Source: an uncultured Treponema sp. (lineage in GTDB: Bacteria > Spirochaetota > Spirochaetia > Treponematales > Treponemataceae). From it: DNA of 64,000 nucleotides. This document shows, one piece after another, positions 57,709 to 64,000 of this stretch (its first letter is position 1; each line of letters opens with the position of its first letter). The DNA lies in contig CAMHMJ010000007.1 of assembly GCA_946186185.1 (NCBI GenBank), positions 38,266 to 102,265 on the forward strand. Direction: 5' to 3'. A program made the translations under genes and the position numbers. The notes under the pieces were generated by a model that did no database searches, was not told the origin of the DNA, and saw nothing but the letters and a program-made list of their open reading frames with translations.

Positions 57709-59421
57709 GTGAAAAAAGCAGTTGTTTTTACGCTGTTAATCGAAACTTCTCCTCAGGCTCTTCCTTTGGGAGCTGCCTGCATTTCTTCTTCAATCAGGGA
57801 AAAAACATCCCTGAAAGACACGCTTGAAGTAAAACTTTTAAAATGCAGCATGGAAGAAGAAGGTTTCCTCGTGGAAAATCCTTCAGATTTCTGCTTAAAG
57901 AAGATTTTAACCGCATTTTCAGAAGAAAACAGTTCTTCCATGGAAAATAACCAGAATCAGAGCAAAACAGTTCCAGATTTTGTTCTTTTCAGCGTTTTTG
58001 TCTGGAACAGGAAAGTTCTTTGTCAGGTTGCCTCCAAATTAAAGAAACTCTATCCTCATATAATTACTATTGCTGGTGGACCAGAGGTTACCAGTAATCC
58101 ACAAAGTTTTTCTGAATTTGATTACGCGGTTTCCGGTCAGGGTGAAGAAATTATTCCGGCTCTTCTTGAAGATATAACTTTTAAGAAAAATAACCTCTCA
58201 AAACATAAAATCCATTATGGTACCGTTCAGGATCTGGCTCTTCTTCCATCACCGTACCTTTCAAAAGAGATAAATCTTTCCGAATACGGCGGTGCCCTCT
58301 GGGAGCTTGCCCGGGGCTGTCCGTTTAAATGCTCCTACTGCTATGAATCGAAAGGGGAAAAGAAAATCCGCTATTTTCCGGAAGAACGGCTGGAAAAAGA
58401 ACTGGAACTTTTTTCAAAAGAAAAGATAAGACAGGTTTTTGTCCTGGATCCCACCTATAATGCAGATAAAAAGCGTGCTTTAAGGATGCTTGATTTGATT
58501 TCAAAAAAAGCACCGGATATTTTCTTTTATTTTGAAGCCCGGGCAGAATTCATAGACCGGGAAATGGCAAAAGCCTTTACCAGGGTAAACTGCGCCCTTC
58601 AGTTTGGACTTCAAAGTGCAGACTCTGAAGTTCTCCGGCTGGTTCACCGTTCTTTCGATAAAAAAATATTTTCTCGGAATATCGGTTATCTCAATGAAAC
58701 CGGAGTAGTTTTCGGCTTTGACTTAATTTACGGTCTCCCCGGGGATTCTTTAGAAGGCTTTAAGAAGAGTATAGATTATGCCCTTTCTCTTTATCCCAAT
58801 AATCTTGAAACCTTCTGCCTTTCAGTTTTACCGGGCACAACACTCAATGATGATGCCCAAAATCTGGGGCTTGTGTGGCAGCCAGAACCGCCTTACAAAG
58901 TAATTAAAACAAATAAATTCAGCGAAAAAGATATAAAGAATGCCCAGAACTTAAGTTATGCTGTAAGTTTTTTGTATAATCAGGCACGGACTGTACCTTT
59001 TTTTAATTCCCTTTTGTATTTTTTTAAGAAAAGAGCTTCTATATTCCTTGAGGAATTTTACCGCTGGGTAAAGGAAAATTCTCTTGAAGAAACCGTAATT
59101 TCTTCAGTTGACAGATGTAATTTAGCCCATATTGAAATTGAAAAAATCGTCCTCCGTTTCATTCAAAATGAATTACAGAGGCGGAATGCAGGTCAAAAAA
59201 TTGTAAAAACTGTCACTTCAATTATTAAACTCAACGGTGCTTTAAGTCGCGTTGAAGAATGCGGCAAGGAAGAAAAGGTTTTTCTTGATTTTCATCCCGA
59301 CGACCTGATGAGTGAAGCCGCCATGGACATACAGTATTTTTCAAAAGCTGCCCGAGAATATAAATGCAGTGTCCGGTGCGTTATCAATAAAGGAAATGTT
59401 GACTGGAAAGTTATAAAATAG
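57709..59421 (+). CDS. B12-binding-domain radical SAM protein (DUF4080-like)
   Basis: A 570-residue radical SAM enzyme with GTG start at 57709. The N-terminal 170 residues resemble a cobalamin-binding Rossmann domain (TIAGGPEVTSNPQSF, YAVSGQGEEIIPALL). The cluster motif is Cys204-x3-Cys208-x2-Cys211 in ELARGCPFKCSYCYESKG. GFDLIYGLPGDSLEGF and FCLSVLPGTTLNDDA continue the SAM barrel, and the C-terminal 150 residues look like the DUF4080 extension. The reaction is unknown; relatives are often of unknown function in anaerobes. It follows the amidohydrolase and is probably in the same operon. Confidence 0.88.
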   Translation: MKKAVVFTLLIETSPQALPLGAACISSSIREKTSLKDTLEVKLLKCSMEEEGFLVENPSDFCLKKILTAFSEENSSSMENNQNQSKTVPDFVLFSVFVWNRKVLCQVASKLKKLYPHIITIAGGPEVTSNPQSFSEFDYAVSGQGEEIIPALLEDITFKKNNLSKHKIHYGTVQDLALLPSPYLSKEINLSEYGGALWELARGCPFKCSYCYESKGEKKIRYFPEERLEKELELFSKEKIRQVFVLDPTYNADKKRALRMLDLISKKAPDIFFYFEARAEFIDREMAKAFTRVNCALQFGLQSADSEVLRLVHRSFDKKIFSRNIGYLNETGVVFGFDLIYGLPGDSLEGFKKSIDYALSLYPNNLETFCLSVLPGTTLNDDAQNLGLVWQPEPPYKVIKTNKFSEKDIKNAQNLSYAVSFLYNQARTVPFFNSLLYFFKKRASIFLEEFYRWVKENSLEETVISSVDRCNLAHIEIEKIVLRFIQNELQRRNAGQKIVKTVTSIIKLNGALSRVEECGKEEKVFLDFHPDDLMSEAAMDIQYFSKAAREYKCSVRCVINKGNVDWKVIK

Positions 59422-59673
59422 GGGAAATACCTAGATTAATTACCCATAATTTCAAATTTATGAAGTTTGCATTAAAATTAGCTTCCAGTCACGGCTTTGT
59501 GGTTGCAAAACCGTGCGCTAGCGCACTATGCGCTGTTTGTGGCATAGGAACTATAAAATGTCGCTTCGCGCCATCCACAAACAGAGCATTTTTGCCCCAC
59601 AATCCGTTCCCTTCCGCCAATTTTAATTAAATGATTAAAAACTCGAATTTCTGACTACTTAATATTTTAGTAA
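59422..59673. repeat. repeat-rich intergenic DNA
   Basis: No gene is seen. It contains a perfect 14-bp palindrome GTGCGCTAGCGCAC (59513-59526) and a 15-bp inverted repeat with one mismatch, ATGCGCTGTTTGTGG at 59528-59542 against CCACAAACAGAGCAT at 59575-59589. CACGG/CCGTG lies just before. These can stack into one long structured RNA or mark an extragenic repeat element. Confidence 0.6.
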
Positions 59674-59794
59674 AGGGGCTGTCTAATAAGTTTAGTAACT
59701 GCGGTCATTGAGCCTGTCGAAATGACCATTTTCACTATATCTGGTGGTTTCGAGAACCTCAACCACCGCAAACTTTTCTTTTTAGACAGCCCCC
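59674..59794. mobile_element. MITE-like element
   Basis: GGGGCTGTCTAA (59675-59686) and its exact reverse complement TTAGACAGCCCC (59782-59793) form 12-bp terminal inverted repeats around about 95 bp without a reading frame. AGTAA occurs on both sides (59669-59673 and 59795-59799) as a likely target duplication. Internally it carries TTGAGCCTGTCGAAA, a sequence also found as part of a hairpin at 63018. Transposase-like ends of this type are common in small non-autonomous elements. Confidence 0.65.
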
Positions 59795-59801
59795 AGTAAT
59801 G

Positions 59802-61439
59802 CTATTTTGTTGCTCCTGGAATTTCTTTGTCAAACTCTGGGTTACCGTGGTGGTATGTTGGAAGCACTTTTGGAGATACAGCGTCGCCAGCAATCTTTGC
59901 AGCTTCGCGTTCTTTTTCGAATGCTTTTACATGGTCAAGGTTCATCTTGTCTGAAAGCTTGATGTTCTTGAACATTTTTCCGGCTTCGATTCCGGCTTCG
60001 CGTCCGAATACAACTACGTCAAGGAGTGAGTTACCCATCAAGCGGTTTGTACCGTGAACACCACCAGAAGCTTCACCTGCAACCAAAAGGTTAGCAACGT
60101 TTGTGTGACAGGTCTTGTCGATTTCAACACCACCGTTCTGATAATGGAGTGTTGGGTAAACAAGAATTGGTTCCTTTCGGATATCGATTCCGTACTTGAT
60201 GAACATGTTGTACATGGCAGGAATTGACTTAAGGATTGTTCCTTCTCCGTGAATCATTTCAATCATCGGAGTATCAAGCCATACAGCATCCTGTACATCG
60301 TTTTTAACACCACGGCCTTCTCGAACTTCGCGGATGATACCGGAAGCGTTTACGTCGCGGGTTTCAAGAGGGTGAATGTAAACTTCACCGTCTTTGTTGA
60401 TAAGTTTTGCACCAAGAGAGCGAACCTTTTCTGTTACAAGCTTACCAAGAATCTGTGTCGGGTAAGCAGCTCCAGTCGGATGATACTGCAATGAATCCTG
60501 ATAAAGGAGTTTTGCACCTGCGCGGTAAGCCATTACAAGACCGTCGGCTGTAGCACCGTAGTGGTTAGAAGTTGGGAATCCCTGATAGTGCATGCGTCCG
60601 GCACCACCGGTTGCAATGATTACAACCTTTGCCTTTGCAATGCGGATTTCTCCAGTTTCAATGTTCATAAGAACTGCACCACAAGCTTCGCCCTTGTCAT
60701 TTTTGATAAGTTCGATTGCAGCAGAGAAATCTACAACAGTGATAGAGTCTGCGCGGTTGAAGGTTTCGTCACGGAGTGTACGCATGATTTCAGCACCGGA
60801 GTAGTCCTTACATGCGTGCATGCGCTTGCGGCTTGTTCCGCCACCATGAGTTGTAACCATTGTTCCGTCTGGCATTTTGTCGAATTCAACACCAAGGTCG
60901 TTAAGCCATTTGATTACAGATGGAGCCTTGTTTACAAGTGTGTATACAAGTTCCGGTTTTCCGTCAAAGTGGCCGCCGCCGTAACAGTCAAGGTAGTGCT
61001 GTGCAGGTGAATCGTTCGGCTTGTCTGCAGCCTGAATACCACCTTCAGCCATCATTGTGTTAGCATCCCCTACACGAAGCTTTGTTACCAGGAGAACTTT
61101 TGCTCCTGCTTCGCTTGCCATGATTGCAGCAGAAGTTCCGGCACCGCCACCTCCGATTACAAGAACATCTGATTCATAGTCGATGTGGTTAAGGTCAATT
61201 TTTTCCGGTTCAAGGCGTGGTTTTGCCTGAAGCATTTCTGCAAGCTCGATTGGAGCCTTCTGTCCTTTGTTTGGACCGATTTTAAGTTCTGTAAACTGTT
61301 CCTTGATGCGGTCCGGGTGGAATTTCAAAAGCAAATCGTCTTTCTGTTCAGCAGTAAGACGGGCATGTTCAAATTTAAGGTTTTCTTCGCGTTTTTCTGC
61401 TACAATTTTTGCAGCATCATCAAGATAATTTCCGTACAT
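59802..61439 (-). CDS. fumarate-reductase-type flavoprotein subunit (FrdA/TfrA-like)
   Basis: A 545-residue FAD enzyme of the succinate dehydrogenase/fumarate reductase flavoprotein family. It has the FAD motif DVLVIGGGGAGTSAAIMAS, HGGGTSRKRMHACKD, YHPTGAAYPTQ, TRDVNASGIIREVREGRG and GEASGGVHGTNRLMGNSLLD, in which His and Arg are the active-site residues. GGAGG lies 6 nt before the ATG. It is the last gene of a four-gene minus-strand operon with no membrane-anchor gene after it. Together with the upstream iron-sulfur and AsrB-like proteins it probably forms a soluble NAD(P)H-linked fumarate reductase used in fermentation to succinate. A thiol:fumarate (TfrA) type is the main alternative. Confidence 0.9.
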   Translation of the reverse strand: MYGNYLDDAAKIVAEKREENLKFEHARLTAEQKDDLLLKFHPDRIKEQFTELKIGPNKGQKAPIELAEMLQAKPRLEPEKIDLNHIDYESDVLVIGGGGAGTSAAIMASEAGAKVLLVTKLRVGDANTMMAEGGIQAADKPNDSPAQHYLDCYGGGHFDGKPELVYTLVNKAPSVIKWLNDLGVEFDKMPDGTMVTTHGGGTSRKRMHACKDYSGAEIMRTLRDETFNRADSITVVDFSAAIELIKNDKGEACGAVLMNIETGEIRIAKAKVVIIATGGAGRMHYQGFPTSNHYGATADGLVMAYRAGAKLLYQDSLQYHPTGAAYPTQILGKLVTEKVRSLGAKLINKDGEVYIHPLETRDVNASGIIREVREGRGVKNDVQDAVWLDTPMIEMIHGEGTILKSIPAMYNMFIKYGIDIRKEPILVYPTLHYQNGGVEIDKTCHTNVANLLVAGEASGGVHGTNRLMGNSLLDVVVFGREAGIEAGKMFKNIKLSDKMNLDHVKAFEKEREAAKIAGDAVSPKVLPTYHHGNPEFDKEIPGATK

Positions 61440-61453
61440 ATTCGTCCTCCGCC

Positions 61454-62143
61454 TTATTTTTCAATATCTCTGTTATTATACAAGTTCTTTATCTGCTCTT
61501 TGTCACCAGTAGACATTTCAACGAACTTCTTGATTGCTTCTTCGCATTTACCTGCGTCGATTTCAGCAACGCGGTCAAGAAGGTGCTGTGTCTGTGGCTG
61601 AAGATACTTACCGTTAATACGGCGGGCAAGCTCAGCAACCTGAGGGTGACTGATTCCTGCTGGACAGCGTGAAGAACAGCATCCGCACATTACACAGTCG
61701 AATGAGAGGTCTGCACATTTTGCAAAGTCTCCGCGCTGAGCGTATGCGATGTACTGCATTGTCTTAAGACCCTGAGGACAGGCACGGGTACAGGCGTTAC
61801 AGCCTACACAAGAGTAAATCTCAGGGTAAAGCTGCATCATTACAGCCTGTTCAGGCTTAATCTTATTGATGTCGTAAATCTGCTTTACAAGAGGGAAGAA
61901 AGGAAGGGTAGCGATATACATATCGTTTTCAACCTTCTTTGAACATGCAAGACAAGTCTGCAGCTGGTTCTGTCCCTTAATGCGGTAGATTGTAGCGCAG
62001 GCTCCACAGAAACCGTTACGGCATCCGCAGCCTCGTTTAAGCTGGTATCCGGCATATTCCATCGCATTCATGATGGTCAGTTCAGCCGGAACATCATATT
62101 TTTTACCAAAAATGTAAATTGTTGCCATTTCTTTTTCAGCCAT
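61454..62143 (-). CDS. iron-sulfur subunit (FrdB/TfrB-like)
   Basis: A 229-residue iron-sulfur protein. Residues about 30-70 are a [2Fe-2S] ferredoxin domain (RGCGCRNGFCGAC, TCLAC). Two [4Fe-4S] motifs follow: SCVGCNACTRACPQGL and CVMCGCCSSRCPAGI. This is one more [4Fe-4S] than the usual single [4Fe-4S]/[3Fe-4S] set of SdhB/FrdB, and is like the electron-conduit subunits of archaeal TfrB or hydrogenase-linked complexes. GGAG lies 8 nt before the ATG. It bridges the AsrB-like subunit and the flavoprotein in the same operon. Confidence 0.9.
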   Translation of the reverse strand: MAEKEMATIYIFGKKYDVPAELTIMNAMEYAGYQLKRGCGCRNGFCGACATIYRIKGQNQLQTCLACSKKVENDMYIATLPFFPLVKQIYDINKIKPEQAVMMQLYPEIYSCVGCNACTRACPQGLKTMQYIAYAQRGDFAKCADLSFDCVMCGCCSSRCPAGISHPQVAELARRINGKYLQPQTQHLLDRVAEIDAGKCEEAIKKFVEMSTGDKEQIKNLYNNRDIEK

Positions 62144-62160
62144 TTTTTTGCTCCTATAAA

Positions 62161-62997
62161 TTAATATTCTGGAGGAAGTTCCCCAAGCTGGTCAAAGCTG
62201 AATACAGGACCGTCTTTGCAGACAAATTTATCTCCAATATTACAGCGGCCGCATTTTCCGATACCACACTTCATGCGCATTTCCATAGTTGTGAATACCT
62301 GCTCGTCTTTAAAGCCAAGCTTCTTCAATGCATCAAGTGAAAGGTGAATCAAAATCGGAGGTCCACACATAATTACTGTCATTCCAGGATCTGGATTAAG
62401 TTCTGTTACGAATGGAGGAACAAAACCAACGTGTCCGTCCCAGCCTTCTTCTGCACGGTCGATTGTGAGGTCGATAGAGCAGTTTGGCTGTTTCATCCAA
62501 ACGTTCTTCATCTCTTCAAGACGTACAAGGTCAGCCATAGAGCGGGAACCGTAAATTACCTGAATTTTACCGTAATCTGCACGGTGATCCATCATGTAGT
62601 TTACTACAGAATGAACCGGTGCAATTCCGATACCTCCGGCAATTACCAGGATATCTTTACCTTTGAGTTTTGTATCTACAGGGAATCCGTTTCCGATTGG
62701 ACCGCGGACACAAATCTGCTGACCAACTTCTGCGCTGTGGAGCCATTCAGTTACAACACCGCATTTTTTGATCGAGAATTCCATGTGAGTTTCGAGAGTA
62801 GGAGAAGAAGTGATGGAAATCATTGACTCACCCACGCCAGGAACGATGAGCATTGCACACTGTCCCGGAATGTGGTTGAACAATTTCTTTCCATCAAGAC
62901 CAACTACGCTGAAGGTTTTTACGTCAGGAGTTTCCTGTTTGATGTCAATAATTTTTCCTACATAAGGAATGAATGATTCTTTTGTTTCCATAATCAT
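62161..62997 (-). CDS. FAD/NAD(P)-binding ferredoxin-reductase-type subunit (AsrB/PyrK-like)
   Basis: A 278-residue protein of the ferredoxin-NADP reductase superfamily. It has a FAD domain (VVGLDGKKLFNHIPGQCAML, MISITSSPT), the NAD(P) site (ILVIAGGIGIAPVHSVV) and a C-terminal Cys-rich loop (MKCGIGKCGRCNIG...VC) that binds a [2Fe-2S] cluster, as in AsrB, PyrK and hydrogenase gamma subunits. It probably feeds NAD(P)H electrons to the iron-sulfur subunit. The start follows a weak GGAA; a second ATG two codons on is possible. Confidence 0.9.
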   Translation of the reverse strand: MIMETKESFIPYVGKIIDIKQETPDVKTFSVVGLDGKKLFNHIPGQCAMLIVPGVGESMISITSSPTLETHMEFSIKKCGVVTEWLHSAEVGQQICVRGPIGNGFPVDTKLKGKDILVIAGGIGIAPVHSVVNYMMDHRADYGKIQVIYGSRSMADLVRLEEMKNVWMKQPNCSIDLTIDRAEEGWDGHVGFVPPFVTELNPDPGMTVIMCGPPILIHLSLDALKKLGFKDEQVFTTMEMRMKCGIGKCGRCNIGDKFVCKDGPVFSFDQLGELPPEY

Positions 62998-63017
62998 TTA
63001 TCAGTTCCATGCGTTGA

Positions 63018-63064
63018 TTGAGCTTGCCGAAACCAACTTTTTTCCGTTGATCCGGCAGGCTCAA
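63018..63064. repeat. stem-loop repeat between operon genes
   Basis: TTGAGCTTGCCG and CGGCAGGCTCAA form a 12-bp stem with one G-T pair, placed between the AsrA-like and AsrB-like genes. A similar TTGAGCCTGTCGAAA sequence lies in the element at 59674. It is probably a dispersed REP-type repeat; it might also adjust expression within the operon. Confidence 0.65.
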
Positions 63065-63071
63065 ACCTCTG

Positions 63072-64000
63072 CTACAGATCTGCATCCTCCTGTATCATTT
63101 TTATAACCTTTACGATATTCATGTTTACAGGGCAGCTTTCAAGACAGCGTCCGCATCCAACACAAGAGAAAAGTCCTTCATGTGCCATTGGATAGTAAAC
63201 AAGTTTATGCATAAAGCGCTGGCGGCTTCTCTCTTTCTGAGAAAGTCGAGGGTTTGCAGCTGCCATCTGAGTAAAGTCGTTGTACATGCAGGAATCCCAG
63301 CAGCGAACCTGACGGATTCCGTTTCCTGTATCAAAGTCGCGAACATCGAAACACATACAGGTAGGGCAGACATAAGTACAGGTTCCACAGCCAAGACAAG
63401 GTTCCTGAACCTTATCCCAGATTTTTGAATTGAAGATTTTCATCATCTGGTCAGGTTTTACACCGCCAAGTTTTGAAAGGTCAAGGTGAGCAAAAGGAAG
63501 CTTTTCTGTCTTATCTGCAATTTCTTTTTTAAGGCTTTCAACAGCTTTGTCTGCTTCATCCTTCAAAACAGATTTTGCAGCGTCGAGGAACTTCTTACCT
63601 TTGTCTGTATTTGCTGCAAAGAAATATTTTCCGTCTGCATTCCAGCAGCTTACATCACCTGCCGCTTTGGAAAGGCTTGAGTCAATTCCATAGCTTGAAC
63701 AGAAACATTCTTTTGCCGGTTCATTACAAGCAAGAGTAATTACAGTTCCGTGTTCACGGCGGTTTGTATAGTAAGAATCCTGTGGAGTCATGTGCATATA
63801 AACATTGTCAATGCATTCAAAACCCTTTGCGTCACAGGCACGTACACCAAAGATAACAAAATCTTCGATTTCTTTGCGTGGATCTGTTACAGTAATTTCC
63901 TGTCCCTTTCTCTGATATTCAACCATCTTTTCAGCTTTTGGAAAAAAGAAGTCTTTTGCAGAGCGAACAGTTTTAAGGGCAGAAGAAAGCTTTACGCCTT
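63072..64000 (-). CDS. AsrA-like 4Fe-4S dicluster protein, partial
   Basis: The frame is open to the right edge of the window, so the start is missing; 308 residues are visible. VRACDAKGFECIDNVY and ITLACNEPAKECFCSSYG, then PCLGCGTCTYVCPTCMCFDV (a [4Fe-4S] motif) and CVGCGRCLESCPVNMN (a second), match the A subunit of anaerobic sulfite reductase and related hydrogenase beta subunits. Here it is followed by AsrB-like, FrdB-like and FrdA-like genes, not by AsrC (sulfite reductase). That suggests it serves as an electron-transfer subunit in a fumarate-reducing complex. A REP-like stem-loop lies between it and the next gene. Confidence 0.88.
   Translation of the reverse strand, partial: GVKLSSALKTVRSAKDFFFPKAEKMVEYQRKGQEITVTDPRKEIEDFVIFGVRACDAKGFECIDNVYMHMTPQDSYYTNRREHGTVITLACNEPAKECFCSSYGIDSSLSKAAGDVSCWNADGKYFFAANTDKGKKFLDAAKSVLKDEADKAVESLKKEIADKTEKLPFAHLDLSKLGGVKPDQMMKIFNSKIWDKVQEPCLGCGTCTYVCPTCMCFDVRDFDTGNGIRQVRCWDSCMYNDFTQMAAANPRLSQKERSRQRFMHKLVYYPMAHEGLFSCVGCGRCLESCPVNMNIVKVIKMIQEDADL

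Noticed and set aside
59674..59794. A full insertion sequence
   Set aside because: The ends resemble IS termini, but only about 95 bp lie between them and there is no transposase frame, so only a MITE-like element can be claimed.

Overview
The window reads as one stretch of a Treponema-like spirochaete chromosome. This rests on protein style (MEP-pathway ispG, many LicD and capsule-type outer-membrane proteins, an outer-membrane barrel with a POTRA-like front end, an AsrAB/fumarate-reductase cluster) and not on any rRNA marker. I saw no rRNA, tRNA or CRISPR array. Gene density is high, with many 1-35 nt overlaps that point to long operons.

Layout. 1-1.9 kb: the end of ispG and a secreted helical-repeat protein. 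2.0-7.4 kb (minus): two GT4 glycosyltransferases, a WbaP-type initiating phosphoglycosyltransferase and a POTRA-beta-barrel protein. 7.4-11.6 kb (plus): two large Wzi-like barrels. 11.7-35.8 kb: a surface-polymer locus. It holds three copies of a YidC-like domain fused to an LTA-synthase/sulfatase-type phosphotransferase, two of them followed by a TagB/TagF-like CDP-glycerol phosphotransferase. It also holds ugd and a UDP-glucuronate 4-epimerase, a cytidylyltransferase-PLP enzyme fusion, two further glycosyltransferases, and a dlt-like operon (ligase, carrier protein, MBOAT, DltD-like) with an added PLP decarboxylase.

35.8-47.1 kb is visibly more AT-rich. It contains a DUF3990 toxin-like gene pair, a Wzx flippase, an extended SDR, two TarI/IspD-type cytidylyltransferases, a second HisC/CobD-like PLP enzyme, an RpiB, three LicD phosphotransferases and a third Wzi-like barrel. 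47.1-51.5 kb: metal uptake (ZIP transporter; ZnuA/ZnuB-type ABC proteins with no ATPase gene) with Fur-like and DtxR-like operators, and two small lipoproteins. 51.7-59.4 kb: a small unknown gene, a BspA-type LRR protein, a TetR/RND pair with a three-operator array, an amidohydrolase and a B12-type radical SAM protein, followed by repeat-rich intergenic DNA with a MITE-like element. 59.8-64 kb (minus): a four-gene soluble fumarate-reductase-like complex with AsrA/AsrB-like electron input.

How the genes fit together (inference). The 12-35 kb region looks like a full set for making and decorating a phosphate-containing, lipoteichoic-acid-like polymer in an organism with an outer membrane. Phosphotransferases of the LtaS fold may add phospho-groups outside the inner membrane, TagF-like enzymes may add glycerol phosphate or similar inside, and the dlt-like operon may add an aminoacyl or acyl group. 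The 37-47 kb region looks like a flippase-dependent polymer or glycolipid carrying CDP-activated substituents added by LicD enzymes. The YidC-LtaS fusion family is the strongest candidate for an undescribed system.
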